A stretch of 64,000 nucleotides of DNA from Agrobacterium tumefaciens_K. GTDB taxonomy: Bacteria > Pseudomonadota > Alphaproteobacteria > Rhizobiales > Rhizobiaceae. Of this stretch, positions 15,683 through 23,316 are shown one piece after another. The notes beneath the pieces are model-generated. The model searched no databases and was not told the DNA's origin. It saw only the letters and a list, made by a program, of their open reading frames with translations. The position numbers and the translations under genes are program-made. Position 1 is the stretch's first letter. Each line of letters begins with the position of its first letter. The stretch covers positions 2,604,001-2,668,000 of the forward strand of contig NZ_JAOEGC010000002.1 of the NCBI RefSeq assembly GCF_031801495.1. Reading direction: 5' to 3'.

Positions 15683-18367
15683 ATGGGCAGAGCCAATTCT
15701 CCGACATTCGATGGTCGTCACAACCGGTTTGTGCTGACGGCCTTTTTCATGCGGCAGATCATGGCCCTTGGCGGTTTCACGCTTCTTGCGCTGATCGCGC
15801 TCGGTATCGCAGCGCTCGCCACCTGGAACGTCGCCGATCCAAGCCTCTCATACGCCACGGCAAACCAGCCAACCAATCTTCTGGGTCACGGCGGCGCGAT
15901 TTTTGCCGACATCATGATGCAGTTCTTCGGGCTGTCGTCGATCCTTTCCATGCTGCCTGTTCTGGCATGGGCCATCATTCTGATCGCCGGACGCAGGTTC
16001 AACCGGGTTCCGGCCCGCCTTGTCGCATGGATTGCCGGAACATTCGTCGGCGCGGCCTCGCTTGGCTGTTTTCCTGCCCCCGTGACATGGCCCCTTCCAA
16101 ACGGAATTGGCGGCGTCATCGGGGATATGATCCTTCGCTTCCCCGCCCTGTTTATCGGCTCATACCCGACGGGTACCGTTGCAACGGTGCTTGGCGCCCT
16201 GTTTGCCCTCCCCGCCACGTGGCTTATGTTGTTTGCGGCAGGTGTCGTGGGAACGCCAGACGAAGAAGATTACATTGAGCAGGCTGCCCCCGTCACGCAA
16301 AGCAAAGCGCGTTCCGTACAGCAGGTGGACGATGACGAGGAAGATGACGGCGAAGGTTTCCTTGCGCGCCTGTTGCCTCTGGGTGCGCTCGCTCACTACT
16401 GGTACATCACCCAGGCGCGGTTCCGCCGACTTTTCGGCCTCAAGTCGAAGTCCCTGCAAGACGAATTCGAGCAGCCATACGACTTCAACGAATATGAATT
16501 CGGGACGCTCAACGAACCGTCGCGCCTCAAGACAGCAATAAATCGACTGGATCAGCGCGCAGAACCCTCGTTCGAAGAACGGGCGGCATCGCGCCGTCAG
16601 ATGTCACCTCCGCCGATCTCGCTCGATCACGGCGACGATTATGGTGACGATCCGCACTTCAATAGGGACGAACGGCGACTTCCGGATGGTATCCTCTCGG
16701 CCGGCGACGAGTTCGACGATGCCAATGCGCAGTTCACCAACAGGCAACCGGCTGGACGCGGGCAGCCTCGCATCACGGCTCCCTCCGCTCGCCCGAAACC
16801 CAGCGAACGCGTCGTACGCGAAGCGCAGGCATCCTTCATCGCGCCGGATGGTTTTCAGCTGCCCACCGTCCATCTTCTGGCCGAACCGAAGAACGTGGTC
16901 CGCGACAATACGCTGAGCGAGGAAGTGCTGGAGCAGAACGCCCGCCTTCTCGAAGGGGTTCTCGAGGATTTCGGCGTCAAGGGTGAGATCATCCATGTAC
17001 GCCCCGGCCCGGTCGTTACCCTTTATGAACTGGAGCCAGCTCCAGGTATCAAATCATCACGCGTCATTGGCCTTGCAGATGACATTGCGCGCTCCATGAG
17101 TGCCATTGCAGCCCGCGTCGCCGTCGTGCCCGGCCGCAACGCAATCGGCATCGAATTGCCCAACCAGACGCGCGAAACCGTTTTCCTGCGTGAACTGATC
17201 GGCAGCCGCGATTTTGAAAACAGCAAGGCCAAGCTCGCCATGGCGCTAGGCAAGACGATCGGCGGAGAGCCCGTGATTGCCGACCTCGCCAAGATGCCGC
17301 ACCTGCTCGTTGCGGGTACAACCGGTTCGGGCAAGTCGGTGGCAATCAACACCATGATCCTGTCGCTCCTCTACCGCATGTCCCCGGAGCAGTGCCGACT
17401 TATCATGATCGACCCCAAAATGCTGGAACTGTCGATCTATGACGGCATCCCGCATCTGCTCTCTCCCGTTGTCACGGATCCCAAGAAAGCGGTCGTTGCG
17501 CTGAAATGGACCGTGCGCGAGATGGAAGAGCGCTACAAAAAAATGTCGAAGATCGGTGTGCGTAACATCGACGGCTTCAACAGCCGCGTCCAGCAGGCGC
17601 TCGACAAGGGTGAAATCCTCACCCGTACCGTGCAGACCGGCTTTGATCGCCAGACCGGCGAAGCGATGTACGAGACTGAAGAATTCGACCTGAAGCCCTT
17701 GCCCTACATCGTCGTCATCATCGACGAGATGGCCGACCTGATGATGGTTGCCGGCAAGGATATCGAAGGCGCCGTCCAGCGTCTTGCGCAGATGGCGCGT
17801 GCCGCCGGCATCCACGTCATCATGGCGACGCAGCGCCCTTCCGTCGACGTCATCACCGGCACCATCAAGGCGAACTTCCCGACCCGCATTTCCTTCCAGG
17901 TCACCTCGAAGATCGACAGCCGCACCATCCTTGGCGAACAGGGCGCGGAACAGCTGCTCGGCATGGGTGATATGCTCTATATGGCTGGCGGCGGGCGCAT
18001 CCAGCGCGTTCACGGACCCTTCGTTTCCGACAACGAGGTGGAGGAAATCGTCGCCTATCTCAAGACGCAAGGGGCGCCGGAATATCTCGAGGCGATCACC
18101 GAGGAAGACGACGATGAAGATGGCGGCGGCCCGGCCGGCACCGGCAATCTATCGGAATCCGACGACCCATACGATCAGGCGGTCGCCGTGGTCCTGCGCG
18201 ATGGAAAGGCATCCACCTCCTATGTTCAGCGCCGTCTTGGCATCGGATACAATCGCGCTGCCTCGCTGATCGAGCGCATGGAGCAGGAAGGTATCATCGG
18301 ACCGGCAAATCACGCGGGGAAGCGCGAAATACTCGTTCCGACGGAAGCAGACATCATCGAACGGTAA
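15683..18367 (+). CDS. ftsK: DNA translocase FtsK
   Basis: FtsK links chromosome segregation to septum formation and pumps DNA toward the dif site. The 894-residue protein has four N-terminal membrane segments (about residues 20-190), a charged linker and the RecA-like motor with Walker A GTTGSGKSVAIN (near residue 545) and Walker B YIVVIIDEMADLMM. The C-terminal winged-helix gamma domain (VQRRLGIGYNRAASLIERM) reads KOPS sequences. The start ATG 15683 has a modest ribosome site (TTCAGGAC). An in-frame TTG at 15650 would add 11 residues. It is alone in its unit, with a CtrA-type box upstream. Confidence 0.96.
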   Translation: MGRANSPTFDGRHNRFVLTAFFMRQIMALGGFTLLALIALGIAALATWNVADPSLSYATANQPTNLLGHGGAIFADIMMQFFGLSSILSMLPVLAWAIILIAGRRFNRVPARLVAWIAGTFVGAASLGCFPAPVTWPLPNGIGGVIGDMILRFPALFIGSYPTGTVATVLGALFALPATWLMLFAAGVVGTPDEEDYIEQAAPVTQSKARSVQQVDDDEEDDGEGFLARLLPLGALAHYWYITQARFRRLFGLKSKSLQDEFEQPYDFNEYEFGTLNEPSRLKTAINRLDQRAEPSFEERAASRRQMSPPPISLDHGDDYGDDPHFNRDERRLPDGILSAGDEFDDANAQFTNRQPAGRGQPRITAPSARPKPSERVVREAQASFIAPDGFQLPTVHLLAEPKNVVRDNTLSEEVLEQNARLLEGVLEDFGVKGEIIHVRPGPVVTLYELEPAPGIKSSRVIGLADDIARSMSAIAARVAVVPGRNAIGIELPNQTRETVFLRELIGSRDFENSKAKLAMALGKTIGGEPVIADLAKMPHLLVAGTTGSGKSVAINTMILSLLYRMSPEQCRLIMIDPKMLELSIYDGIPHLLSPVVTDPKKAVVALKWTVREMEERYKKMSKIGVRNIDGFNSRVQQALDKGEILTRTVQTGFDRQTGEAMYETEEFDLKPLPYIVVIIDEMADLMMVAGKDIEGAVQRLAQMARAAGIHVIMATQRPSVDVITGTIKANFPTRISFQVTSKIDSRTILGEQGAEQLLGMGDMLYMAGGGRIQRVHGPFVSDNEVEEIVAYLKTQGAPEYLEAITEEDDDEDGGGPAGTGNLSESDDPYDQAVAVVLRDGKASTSYVQRRLGIGYNRAASLIERMEQEGIIGPANHAGKREILVPTEADIIER

Positions 18368-18569
18368 CGCATTGGATTGAAAGTCTCATCGGGTTTTCGG
18401 GTCGCCCGGAATTCAACCCAGTCCGGGTAGCGGCAAAAGCGTCTGTAATTTTTCTTTTCGCCGCTCCCAACACCGCAACCAGACGCGGCATGACAGCGTT
18501 ATTAAACGCTTGTGGCGTCATGAAGCCGCCGCGTTTATGCGGAAAAACGACGCGATGAAGGAGAATAGA

Positions 18570-19244
18570 ATGAACGATCTCACGACCGGCGAAACCGTAC
18601 CGGCAACATCATCGCGAAATGGCATGTCACGGCGCGGCGTACTGACGGTATTTTCGCTGGCCGCAGCGATGGCTGGTCTGTCTCCGCTCCATGCCTTGGC
18701 GCAGTCTGCAGGCGAAAATGCAACCGCGCAGAAAATAGCCAACCACTTCTCATCGGTTAAAACCATGATGGGCGAATTCGTGCAGTTCGGCCCGCGCGGC
18801 GAACAGACAGGTGGCAAGTTCTACATCGAACGGCCCGGCAAGCTGCGCTTCAATTATGAAGACCCCTCACCCATGCGTGTCATCGCTGACGGCAAGAACG
18901 TCGTGATCGGCAACGCTAAGCTCAAGACATGGGATCTTTACCCGCTTTCGAAGACGCCGCTCAGCCTGCTGCTCTCGAACAAGATCGATCTGAGCAATCA
19001 GAAGGTCCGCGATGTGAAGGAAGAATCCGACCTCACCACCATCGTGCTTGGCGACAAGAGCATTTTTGGTGATTCCACCATTACGCTTATGTTCGACCCC
19101 AAGACCTTCGATCTGCGCCAGTGGACGACCACCGACGCCCAGAACAAGGATACGACGGTGATGATCTTCAACGTTCAGACAGGCGTGAGCTTCGACGAGC
19201 GTGTCTTCAACATCAACTACGAAGAAGTGCGCAAGCGCGGCTGA
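18570..19244 (+). CDS. lolA: Outer-membrane lipoprotein carrier protein LolA
   Basis: LolA carries lipoproteins across the periplasm to the outer membrane. The 224-residue protein has the LolA fold landmarks KTMMGEFVQFGPRGEQ, GKFYIERPGKLRFNYEDP and the central DGKNVVIGNAKLKTWDLYP. The signal peptide ends near ALAQSAG and begins with SRRGVL, which resembles a twin-arginine motif rather than the plain Sec signal of E. coli LolA. The start ATG 18570 sits 6 bases after AAGGAG; in-frame ATGs at 18555 and 18510 lack such a site. It is followed by a long perfect terminator stem. Confidence 0.9.
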   Translation: MNDLTTGETVPATSSRNGMSRRGVLTVFSLAAAMAGLSPLHALAQSAGENATAQKIANHFSSVKTMMGEFVQFGPRGEQTGGKFYIERPGKLRFNYEDPSPMRVIADGKNVVIGNAKLKTWDLYPLSKTPLSLLLSNKIDLSNQKVRDVKEESDLTTIVLGDKSIFGDSTITLMFDPKTFDLRQWTTTDAQNKDTTVMIFNVQTGVSFDERVFNINYEEVRKRG

Positions 19245-19270
19245 AGAGACGTCTGCTTGTCATCAAGAAC

Positions 19271-19308
19271 AAATGGAAAAGGCGACCATGGGTCGCCTTT
19301 TCCATTTT
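19271..19308 (+). terminator. Long-stem intrinsic terminator after lolA
   Basis: AAATGGAAAAGGCGACC and GGTCGCCTTTTCCATTT form a perfect 17-base-pair stem around ATG. A/T tracts at both ends of the stem suit termination. Confidence 0.88.
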
Positions 19309-19395
19309 ACCGCGAAAACACGTTCCCGTTTTCGTTGCGATGTTATAAGCCTTCGGCTCTGCGGCAAAGTGGCGGTAATAGCGGAGCATATCTAC

Positions 19396-20199
19396 ATGGC
19401 ATTTTCGATAACCACCTGGAACATCAATTCCGTTCGGCTTCGCATGCCGCTCGTTGAGCAGTTCCTGGTACGCTACAAACCGGATATTCTCTGCCTTCAG
19501 GAAACGAAGTGCCCGAATGGCGAATTCCCGATGAAGCCGCTGAGAGCGCTCGGTTATGAGCATGTCGTCATCCATGGACAGAAAGGCTATCACGGCGTCG
19601 CAATCGTCTCGAAAGTGCCACTCGCCGAAGATCATCGCCAGGACTACTGCGGGATCGGTGATGCCCGGCATATCTCCGCAATGTTCGAAGTGGGATCGCG
19701 ACGCATCCGCCTCCATAATTTTTATGTTCCTGCCGGTGGCGACGAACCCGATCGTTCGATCAATCCGAAATTCGGCCACAAGCTCGATTTTATCGAGGAA
19801 ATGAAGGCACTGCGCGCCAATGGCGTACCCGGAACGTCATCGATACTGGTGGGCGACCTCAATATCGCACCGCTCGAGAACGACGTCTGGTCGCACAAGC
19901 AGCTTCTGAAAATCGTCAGCCATACACCGGTTGAGACGGAAGGCCTGCTGGACATCATGAAAAAGGGGGACTGGCTCGATCTGATGCGCCTGAACGTGCC
20001 CGACAGCGAGAAGATCTACACCTGGTGGAGCTACCGCGCCAAGGACTGGGAAGCCGCAGACCGGGGACGACGCCTCGACCACATCTGGTCGTCGCAAGAT
20101 CTTGGCGCATCGTTGGAAAAGATCGACATTCTGCGCGAAGCACGCGGCTGGAACCGACCATCCGATCACGTTCCGGTCACGGCCCACTTCAGCTTTTGA
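19396..20199 (+). CDS. xthA: Exodeoxyribonuclease III
   Basis: XthA is the main AP endonuclease and 3'-phosphodiesterase of base-excision repair. The 267-residue protein has the metal ligand LCLQETKC (Glu), the catalytic region LHNFYVPAGGDE, the GDLNIAP motif and the C-terminal SDHVPV with the catalytic Asp-His pair. The start ATG 19396 (MAFSITTWNINSVRLR) is the conserved family start, with GGAG 10 bases upstream. It is convergent with the cyclic-nucleotide-binding gene, with only 9 bases between them and no obvious terminator. Confidence 0.96.
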   Translation: MAFSITTWNINSVRLRMPLVEQFLVRYKPDILCLQETKCPNGEFPMKPLRALGYEHVVIHGQKGYHGVAIVSKVPLAEDHRQDYCGIGDARHISAMFEVGSRRIRLHNFYVPAGGDEPDRSINPKFGHKLDFIEEMKALRANGVPGTSSILVGDLNIAPLENDVWSHKQLLKIVSHTPVETEGLLDIMKKGDWLDLMRLNVPDSEKIYTWWSYRAKDWEAADRGRRLDHIWSSQDLGASLEKIDILREARGWNRPSDHVPVTAHFSF

Positions 20200-20208
20200 G
20201 CCAACGTG

Positions 20209-20664
20209 TCAGGCGAAACGGTTTTGCAGGCGCGATGCGCCTGCCGCCAGCGAGGCAATATTATCCCGGATACGCGCGGTAACGATATCCGCAACTTCGG
20301 GAAACTCTTCCACTAGCCGGTGAAAGAGAATGCGCGTGATACGAATGACTTCGGAATCCTCGGCTGCGACAGCCGTGAACTTGCGTTCGCAAAGTGTAAA
20401 AAGTGCCAGTTCAGATAACAGGACGCCCTTGCCGGGTGTGGCCTGAAGAACGGGCTTTCCATCACGACCCGCAGTGAAAAGCTCGAAGCGGCCCGTTGTA
20501 ACGGCGAAAGCGCATTCGGCCGGCGAGTGTTCGCGAAACAATGTCTGGCCGGACGATACGCGACGACGCTCCGCGCCAAAAGCAATAAGGCGCAACTGAT
20601 CGTCGCTGAAGCCCGCAAACAACGGAACTTGCCCCAGCAACATGATGTCGTCTGTTAAGGCCAT
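20209..20664 (-). CDS. Stand-alone cyclic-nucleotide-binding-domain protein
   Basis: The 151-residue protein is essentially one Crp/Fnr-type beta-barrel sensor domain (SDDQLRLIAFGAERRRVSSG through GRFELFTAG) followed by a helix. There is no DNA-binding helix-turn-helix. The phosphate-binding cassette (VLLSELALFTLCERKFTAVA) keeps the Glu-x-Ala-Leu core but is altered near the Arg position, so true cAMP binding is uncertain. It lies 100 bases downstream of, and on the same strand as, the response regulator at 20765. From memory, Brucella has a cAMP-binding-type gene beside its OtpR/CenR regulator. It may act by protein contact; the target is unknown. Confidence 0.8.
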   Translation of the reverse strand: MALTDDIMLLGQVPLFAGFSDDQLRLIAFGAERRRVSSGQTLFREHSPAECAFAVTTGRFELFTAGRDGKPVLQATPGKGVLLSELALFTLCERKFTAVAAEDSEVIRITRILFHRLVEEFPEVADIVTARIRDNIASLAAGASRLQNRFA

Positions 20665-20764
20665 CGTGATCCCAGCTCCAGAAAACCGCCCGTTTCATCA
20701 TAGAGCGGTTTTCCGCCATCGGCGCGTGGAAAACAAGGCGCGAGATACTGAAACAACGGCTTGT

Positions 20765-21448
20765 TCAGGGAACGATTTTATAACCGCCATTTTCCGTCAC
20801 GAGAATTTCCGCATTGGAGGGATCTCGTTCGATCTTCTGACGCAGACGGTAGACGTGTGTTTCCAGTGTATGCGTCGTCACACCAGAATTGTAGCCCCAG
20901 ACCTCTTCCAGCAGAACGTCACGCGTTACGACCGCACTGCCAGCACGATAGAGATAGCGGATGATGGCCGCTTCCTTCTCCGTCAGGCGTATTTTCTTGC
21001 CGTCTTCGGTGGTCAGCAGCTTCTGGCTCGGCTTGAACTGGTACGGGCCGACGGTAAACACCGCATCCTCACTCTGTTCGTATTGCCTGAGCTGCGCACG
21101 GATGCGCGCCAGGAGAACCGCAAAACGGAACGGCTTTGTGACGTAGTCGTTGGCACCAGCCTCAAGGCCGAGGATGGTGTCGGAATCCGTATCATGCCCT
21201 GTCAACATGATGATCGGAGCCTTGAAACCACCCTTGCGCAAGAGCTTTACGGCCTCTCGGCCATCCATGTCGGGAAGGCCGACATCCATGATGAGAAGAT
21301 CGACTTGGGACGATTTGGCGATCTGGGTCGCCTGCGCCGCGTTCGCGCCGCTCAGGATCGAGAACTCCTCATAGGGAGAGAGTTGCTCGGTCAGCGTCTC
21401 CCGAAGATCGTCATCATCGTCTACGAGGAGTATGGTGCGGGCCGTCAT
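20765..21448 (-). CDS. OmpR-family response regulator (possibly CenR/OtpR)
   Basis: This 227-residue two-component regulator has a receiver domain with the acidic pocket VDDDDD (residues 9-14), phospho-acceptor Asp55 in LLIMDVGLPDMDG and the KPF lysine, then an OmpR/PhoB winged helix (RLTEKEAAIIRYLYRAG and THTLETHVYRLRQKIE). No histidine kinase gene is adjacent, so it is an orphan in this window. Sequence and context recall the Brucella envelope-stress regulator called OtpR or CenR, but I cannot confirm that without comparison. The ATG is at 21448. Confidence 0.88.
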   Translation of the reverse strand: MTARTILLVDDDDDLRETLTEQLSPYEEFSILSGANAAQATQIAKSSQVDLLIMDVGLPDMDGREAVKLLRKGGFKAPIIMLTGHDTDSDTILGLEAGANDYVTKPFRFAVLLARIRAQLRQYEQSEDAVFTVGPYQFKPSQKLLTTEDGKKIRLTEKEAAIIRYLYRAGSAVVTRDVLLEEVWGYNSGVTTHTLETHVYRLRQKIERDPSNAEILVTENGGYKIVP

Positions 21449-21593
21449 TCGGATTCCCAGCCTTTCTTTAATATTGCTTACATCGCTTTAATCGTAAGCC
21501 AATTCAGCGGTTTGCGGGCAAAACGTCAACCCATTGCCATCATATAACGACGTGCTATGACTTCACGTTGAATAACCTTCAAAGCAAAATCTC

Positions 21594-22151
21594 GTGAAAC
21601 CTATAGCGACACAGCCTGTTAAACAACGTAAACGCGCATCAACGCTGGTGGTTCGGCAAGCACCGTCGAAAATCAGCCGCGCCATCGTTCAGCTGGGGTA
21701 TCTGACTTTTCCGGCCGCGATAGGCCGCAACGGGCGAACCGCATTGAAACATGAAGGCGATGGAAAATCACCCATTTCTACAATGCGCGTCCTGCATGGT
21801 TTTTATCGCGGTGACCGCGCCGGTAAAACCGCTACCGCTCTACCCATGACACGTATACGCAAATCGATGTTGTGGTGCGATGCGCCAGGTGATCCGAACT
21901 ACAACAGGCTCGTCAAGGCACCCTTCTCACCAAGCCATGAAGAAATGGCCCGCACCGATGGACTTTACGATGTGTGCCTGGTTCTGGATTGGAACGTGAG
22001 GTCGCGCCGCCGCAATCGCGGTTCGGCAATCTTTATGCATCTCATCCGCCCCGGCTTCGAGCCGACCGCAGGCTGTGTTGCCGTGCGCCCGCGCGACATG
22101 CGCCGCATCCTCACACACCTGAAGAACGACAGCCGAATTCGCATTCTTTGA
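21594..22151 (+). CDS. L,D-transpeptidase (YkuD-fold) family protein
   Basis: The 185-residue protein carries the YkuD signature near its C-terminus: His149 in FMHLIRPG and catalytic Cys161 in TAGCVAV, with the following Arg. Such enzymes form 3-3 cross-links or attach proteins to peptidoglycan. No signal peptide or membrane segment is visible with this start; the N-terminus is basic (KQRKRAS). The start is GTG 21594 with a poor ribosome site, so a missing secretion signal could reflect a wrong start, although no better in-frame start is seen. It is closed by the terminator at 22158-22188. Confidence 0.83.
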   Translation: MKPIATQPVKQRKRASTLVVRQAPSKISRAIVQLGYLTFPAAIGRNGRTALKHEGDGKSPISTMRVLHGFYRGDRAGKTATALPMTRIRKSMLWCDAPGDPNYNRLVKAPFSPSHEEMARTDGLYDVCLVLDWNVRSRRRNRGSAIFMHLIRPGFEPTAGCVAVRPRDMRRILTHLKNDSRIRIL

Positions 22152-22157
22152 TAAAAA

Positions 22158-22188
22158 CAAAAAAGCCCGCCTTTCGGCGGGCTTTTTT
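22158..22188. terminator. Bidirectional intrinsic terminator
   Basis: AAAAAAGCCCGCC and GGCGGGCTTTTTT form a strong stem around TTTC, with A and T runs on either side. It serves the convergent L,D-transpeptidase and carD/cdnL genes. Confidence 0.92.
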
Positions 22189-22206
22189 AAATAGAACAGC
22201 CGTGAA

Positions 22207-22776
22207 TTATGCGGCTTCGTCCTGAGAGTCGTCTTCGTCGACAGCCTTGCCGCGCTTGGGACCCTTTGCGAGGTTCGTTTCGACAAGACGGACCGCCTCG
22301 GTTTCGGACATCTTGTTGACGGCTGCGATTTCGCGAGCCATGCGATCGAGTGCAGCTTCATAAAGCTGACGCTCGGAATAGGACTGCTCCGGCTGGTTTT
22401 CTGCACGATAGAGATCGCGCACCACTTCCGCGATGGCGATCAGGTCGCCGGAATTGATCTTCGCATCGTATTCCTGGGCGCGACGCGACCACATGGTACG
22501 CTTCACACGCGCCTTGCCCTGAACGACTTTCAGTGCACGCTCAACGAAATCTCCTTCGGAAAGCTTACGCATGCCGATGCTGACAGCCTTGGCTACAGGA
22601 ACCTTGAGGCGCATCTTGTCTTTTTCAAAATCGATGACAAAAAGCTCAAGCTTCATGCCAGCAACTTCTTGTTCCTCGATTGCAGAAATGGTACCGACAC
22701 CATGAGCGGGATACACGATCGCTTCACCGGTCTTGAAACCGTGACGTGCTGGAGATTTCTTCTGCTGGGTCGTCAT
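22207..22776 (-). CDS. cdnL: CarD/CdnL-type transcriptional regulator
   Basis: CdnL-type proteins bind RNA polymerase beta and stabilise open complexes, notably at rRNA and growth promoters. The 189-residue protein has the N-terminal RNA-polymerase-interacting domain (GEAIVYPAHGVGTISAIEEQ, about residues 17-36, to RLKVPVAKA) and the helical C-terminal domain (RTMWSRRAQEYDAKINSGD). The C-terminus is Asp/Glu-rich (VDEDDSQDEAA). I use ATG 22776 (MTTQQKKSPA); the open frame extends upstream to 22995 but that part is not family-like. GGGAG lies 12-16 bases upstream of the chosen start. Confidence 0.92.
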   Translation of the reverse strand: MTTQQKKSPARHGFKTGEAIVYPAHGVGTISAIEEQEVAGMKLELFVIDFEKDKMRLKVPVAKAVSIGMRKLSEGDFVERALKVVQGKARVKRTMWSRRAQEYDAKINSGDLIAIAEVVRDLYRAENQPEQSYSERQLYEAALDRMAREIAAVNKMSETEAVRLVETNLAKGPKRGKAVDEDDSQDEAA

Positions 22777-23316
22777 TCGTTCTAAAAACTCCCTGTTACA
22801 TACCCGTTGTACCGGGTTGGGTCGGTCAGGCCCTGATGAGACGGGGGAAACCGTCAGGTGACTCCGCACTGGTCCAGCTGTGCGCGCAAAAACGTCCCTT
22901 CTCGCAACTCGTGTGTCGAGAGCGTAAACGCTCGATATGTCACGGGAACCGCGTGCAAAAGAAGAGTTGCTTTCGTGGTGTTTTTGGGCACACAAATGCC
23001 GCGCTGTGGATCAGTGTTGGTGGTGTATCACAAAAATAGGCGCGAATCAATGATTTGCTTCCATCGCGACATAGCAACACGCAACGGCCCGCGAACCGCA
23101 TTGGAAATCGGCCCCCAAGATACTGCTGTTTTGCTTTAACTGCTCGACAAAATCGACAAAAGCAATAAATTTTCGCCGTAGAGCCGCATAAGCATAAAAG
23201 CCTCTTAAACTCTTCGCATTTACACGCCAATATCCGATTCGACTGAGAAGGCAAAACCGCGAAATTCCGGGTGCCTTTTCACAGTAAAGTGTGATTTTTG
23301 GAGGAATCCGCGCAAA
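22777..23316. other. 540-base divergent intergenic region (cdnL / gdhZ)
   Basis: This is the longest stretch without a gene. It should hold the promoters of cdnL (-) and the glutamate dehydrogenase (+). A small imperfect inverted repeat (core AGCGTAAACGCT, 22921-22932) and four scattered GANTC sites (near 22860, 23043, 23234 and 23303) are visible. No tRNA, riboswitch or conserved small gene was recognised. The part just before the dehydrogenase carries GGAGGA. Confidence 0.6.

Noticed and set aside
21471..21494. Two TTAA-containing stretches upstream of the response regulator, considered as a CtrA box
   Set aside because: The spacing between the TTAA halves is about 16 bases, not 7.
22777..22995. 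73-residue N-terminal extension of the CarD/CdnL protein
   Set aside because: Family members begin near MTTQQKK..GFKTGEAIV; the upstream part is Arg/Ser-rich and lacks a ribosome site at its start.
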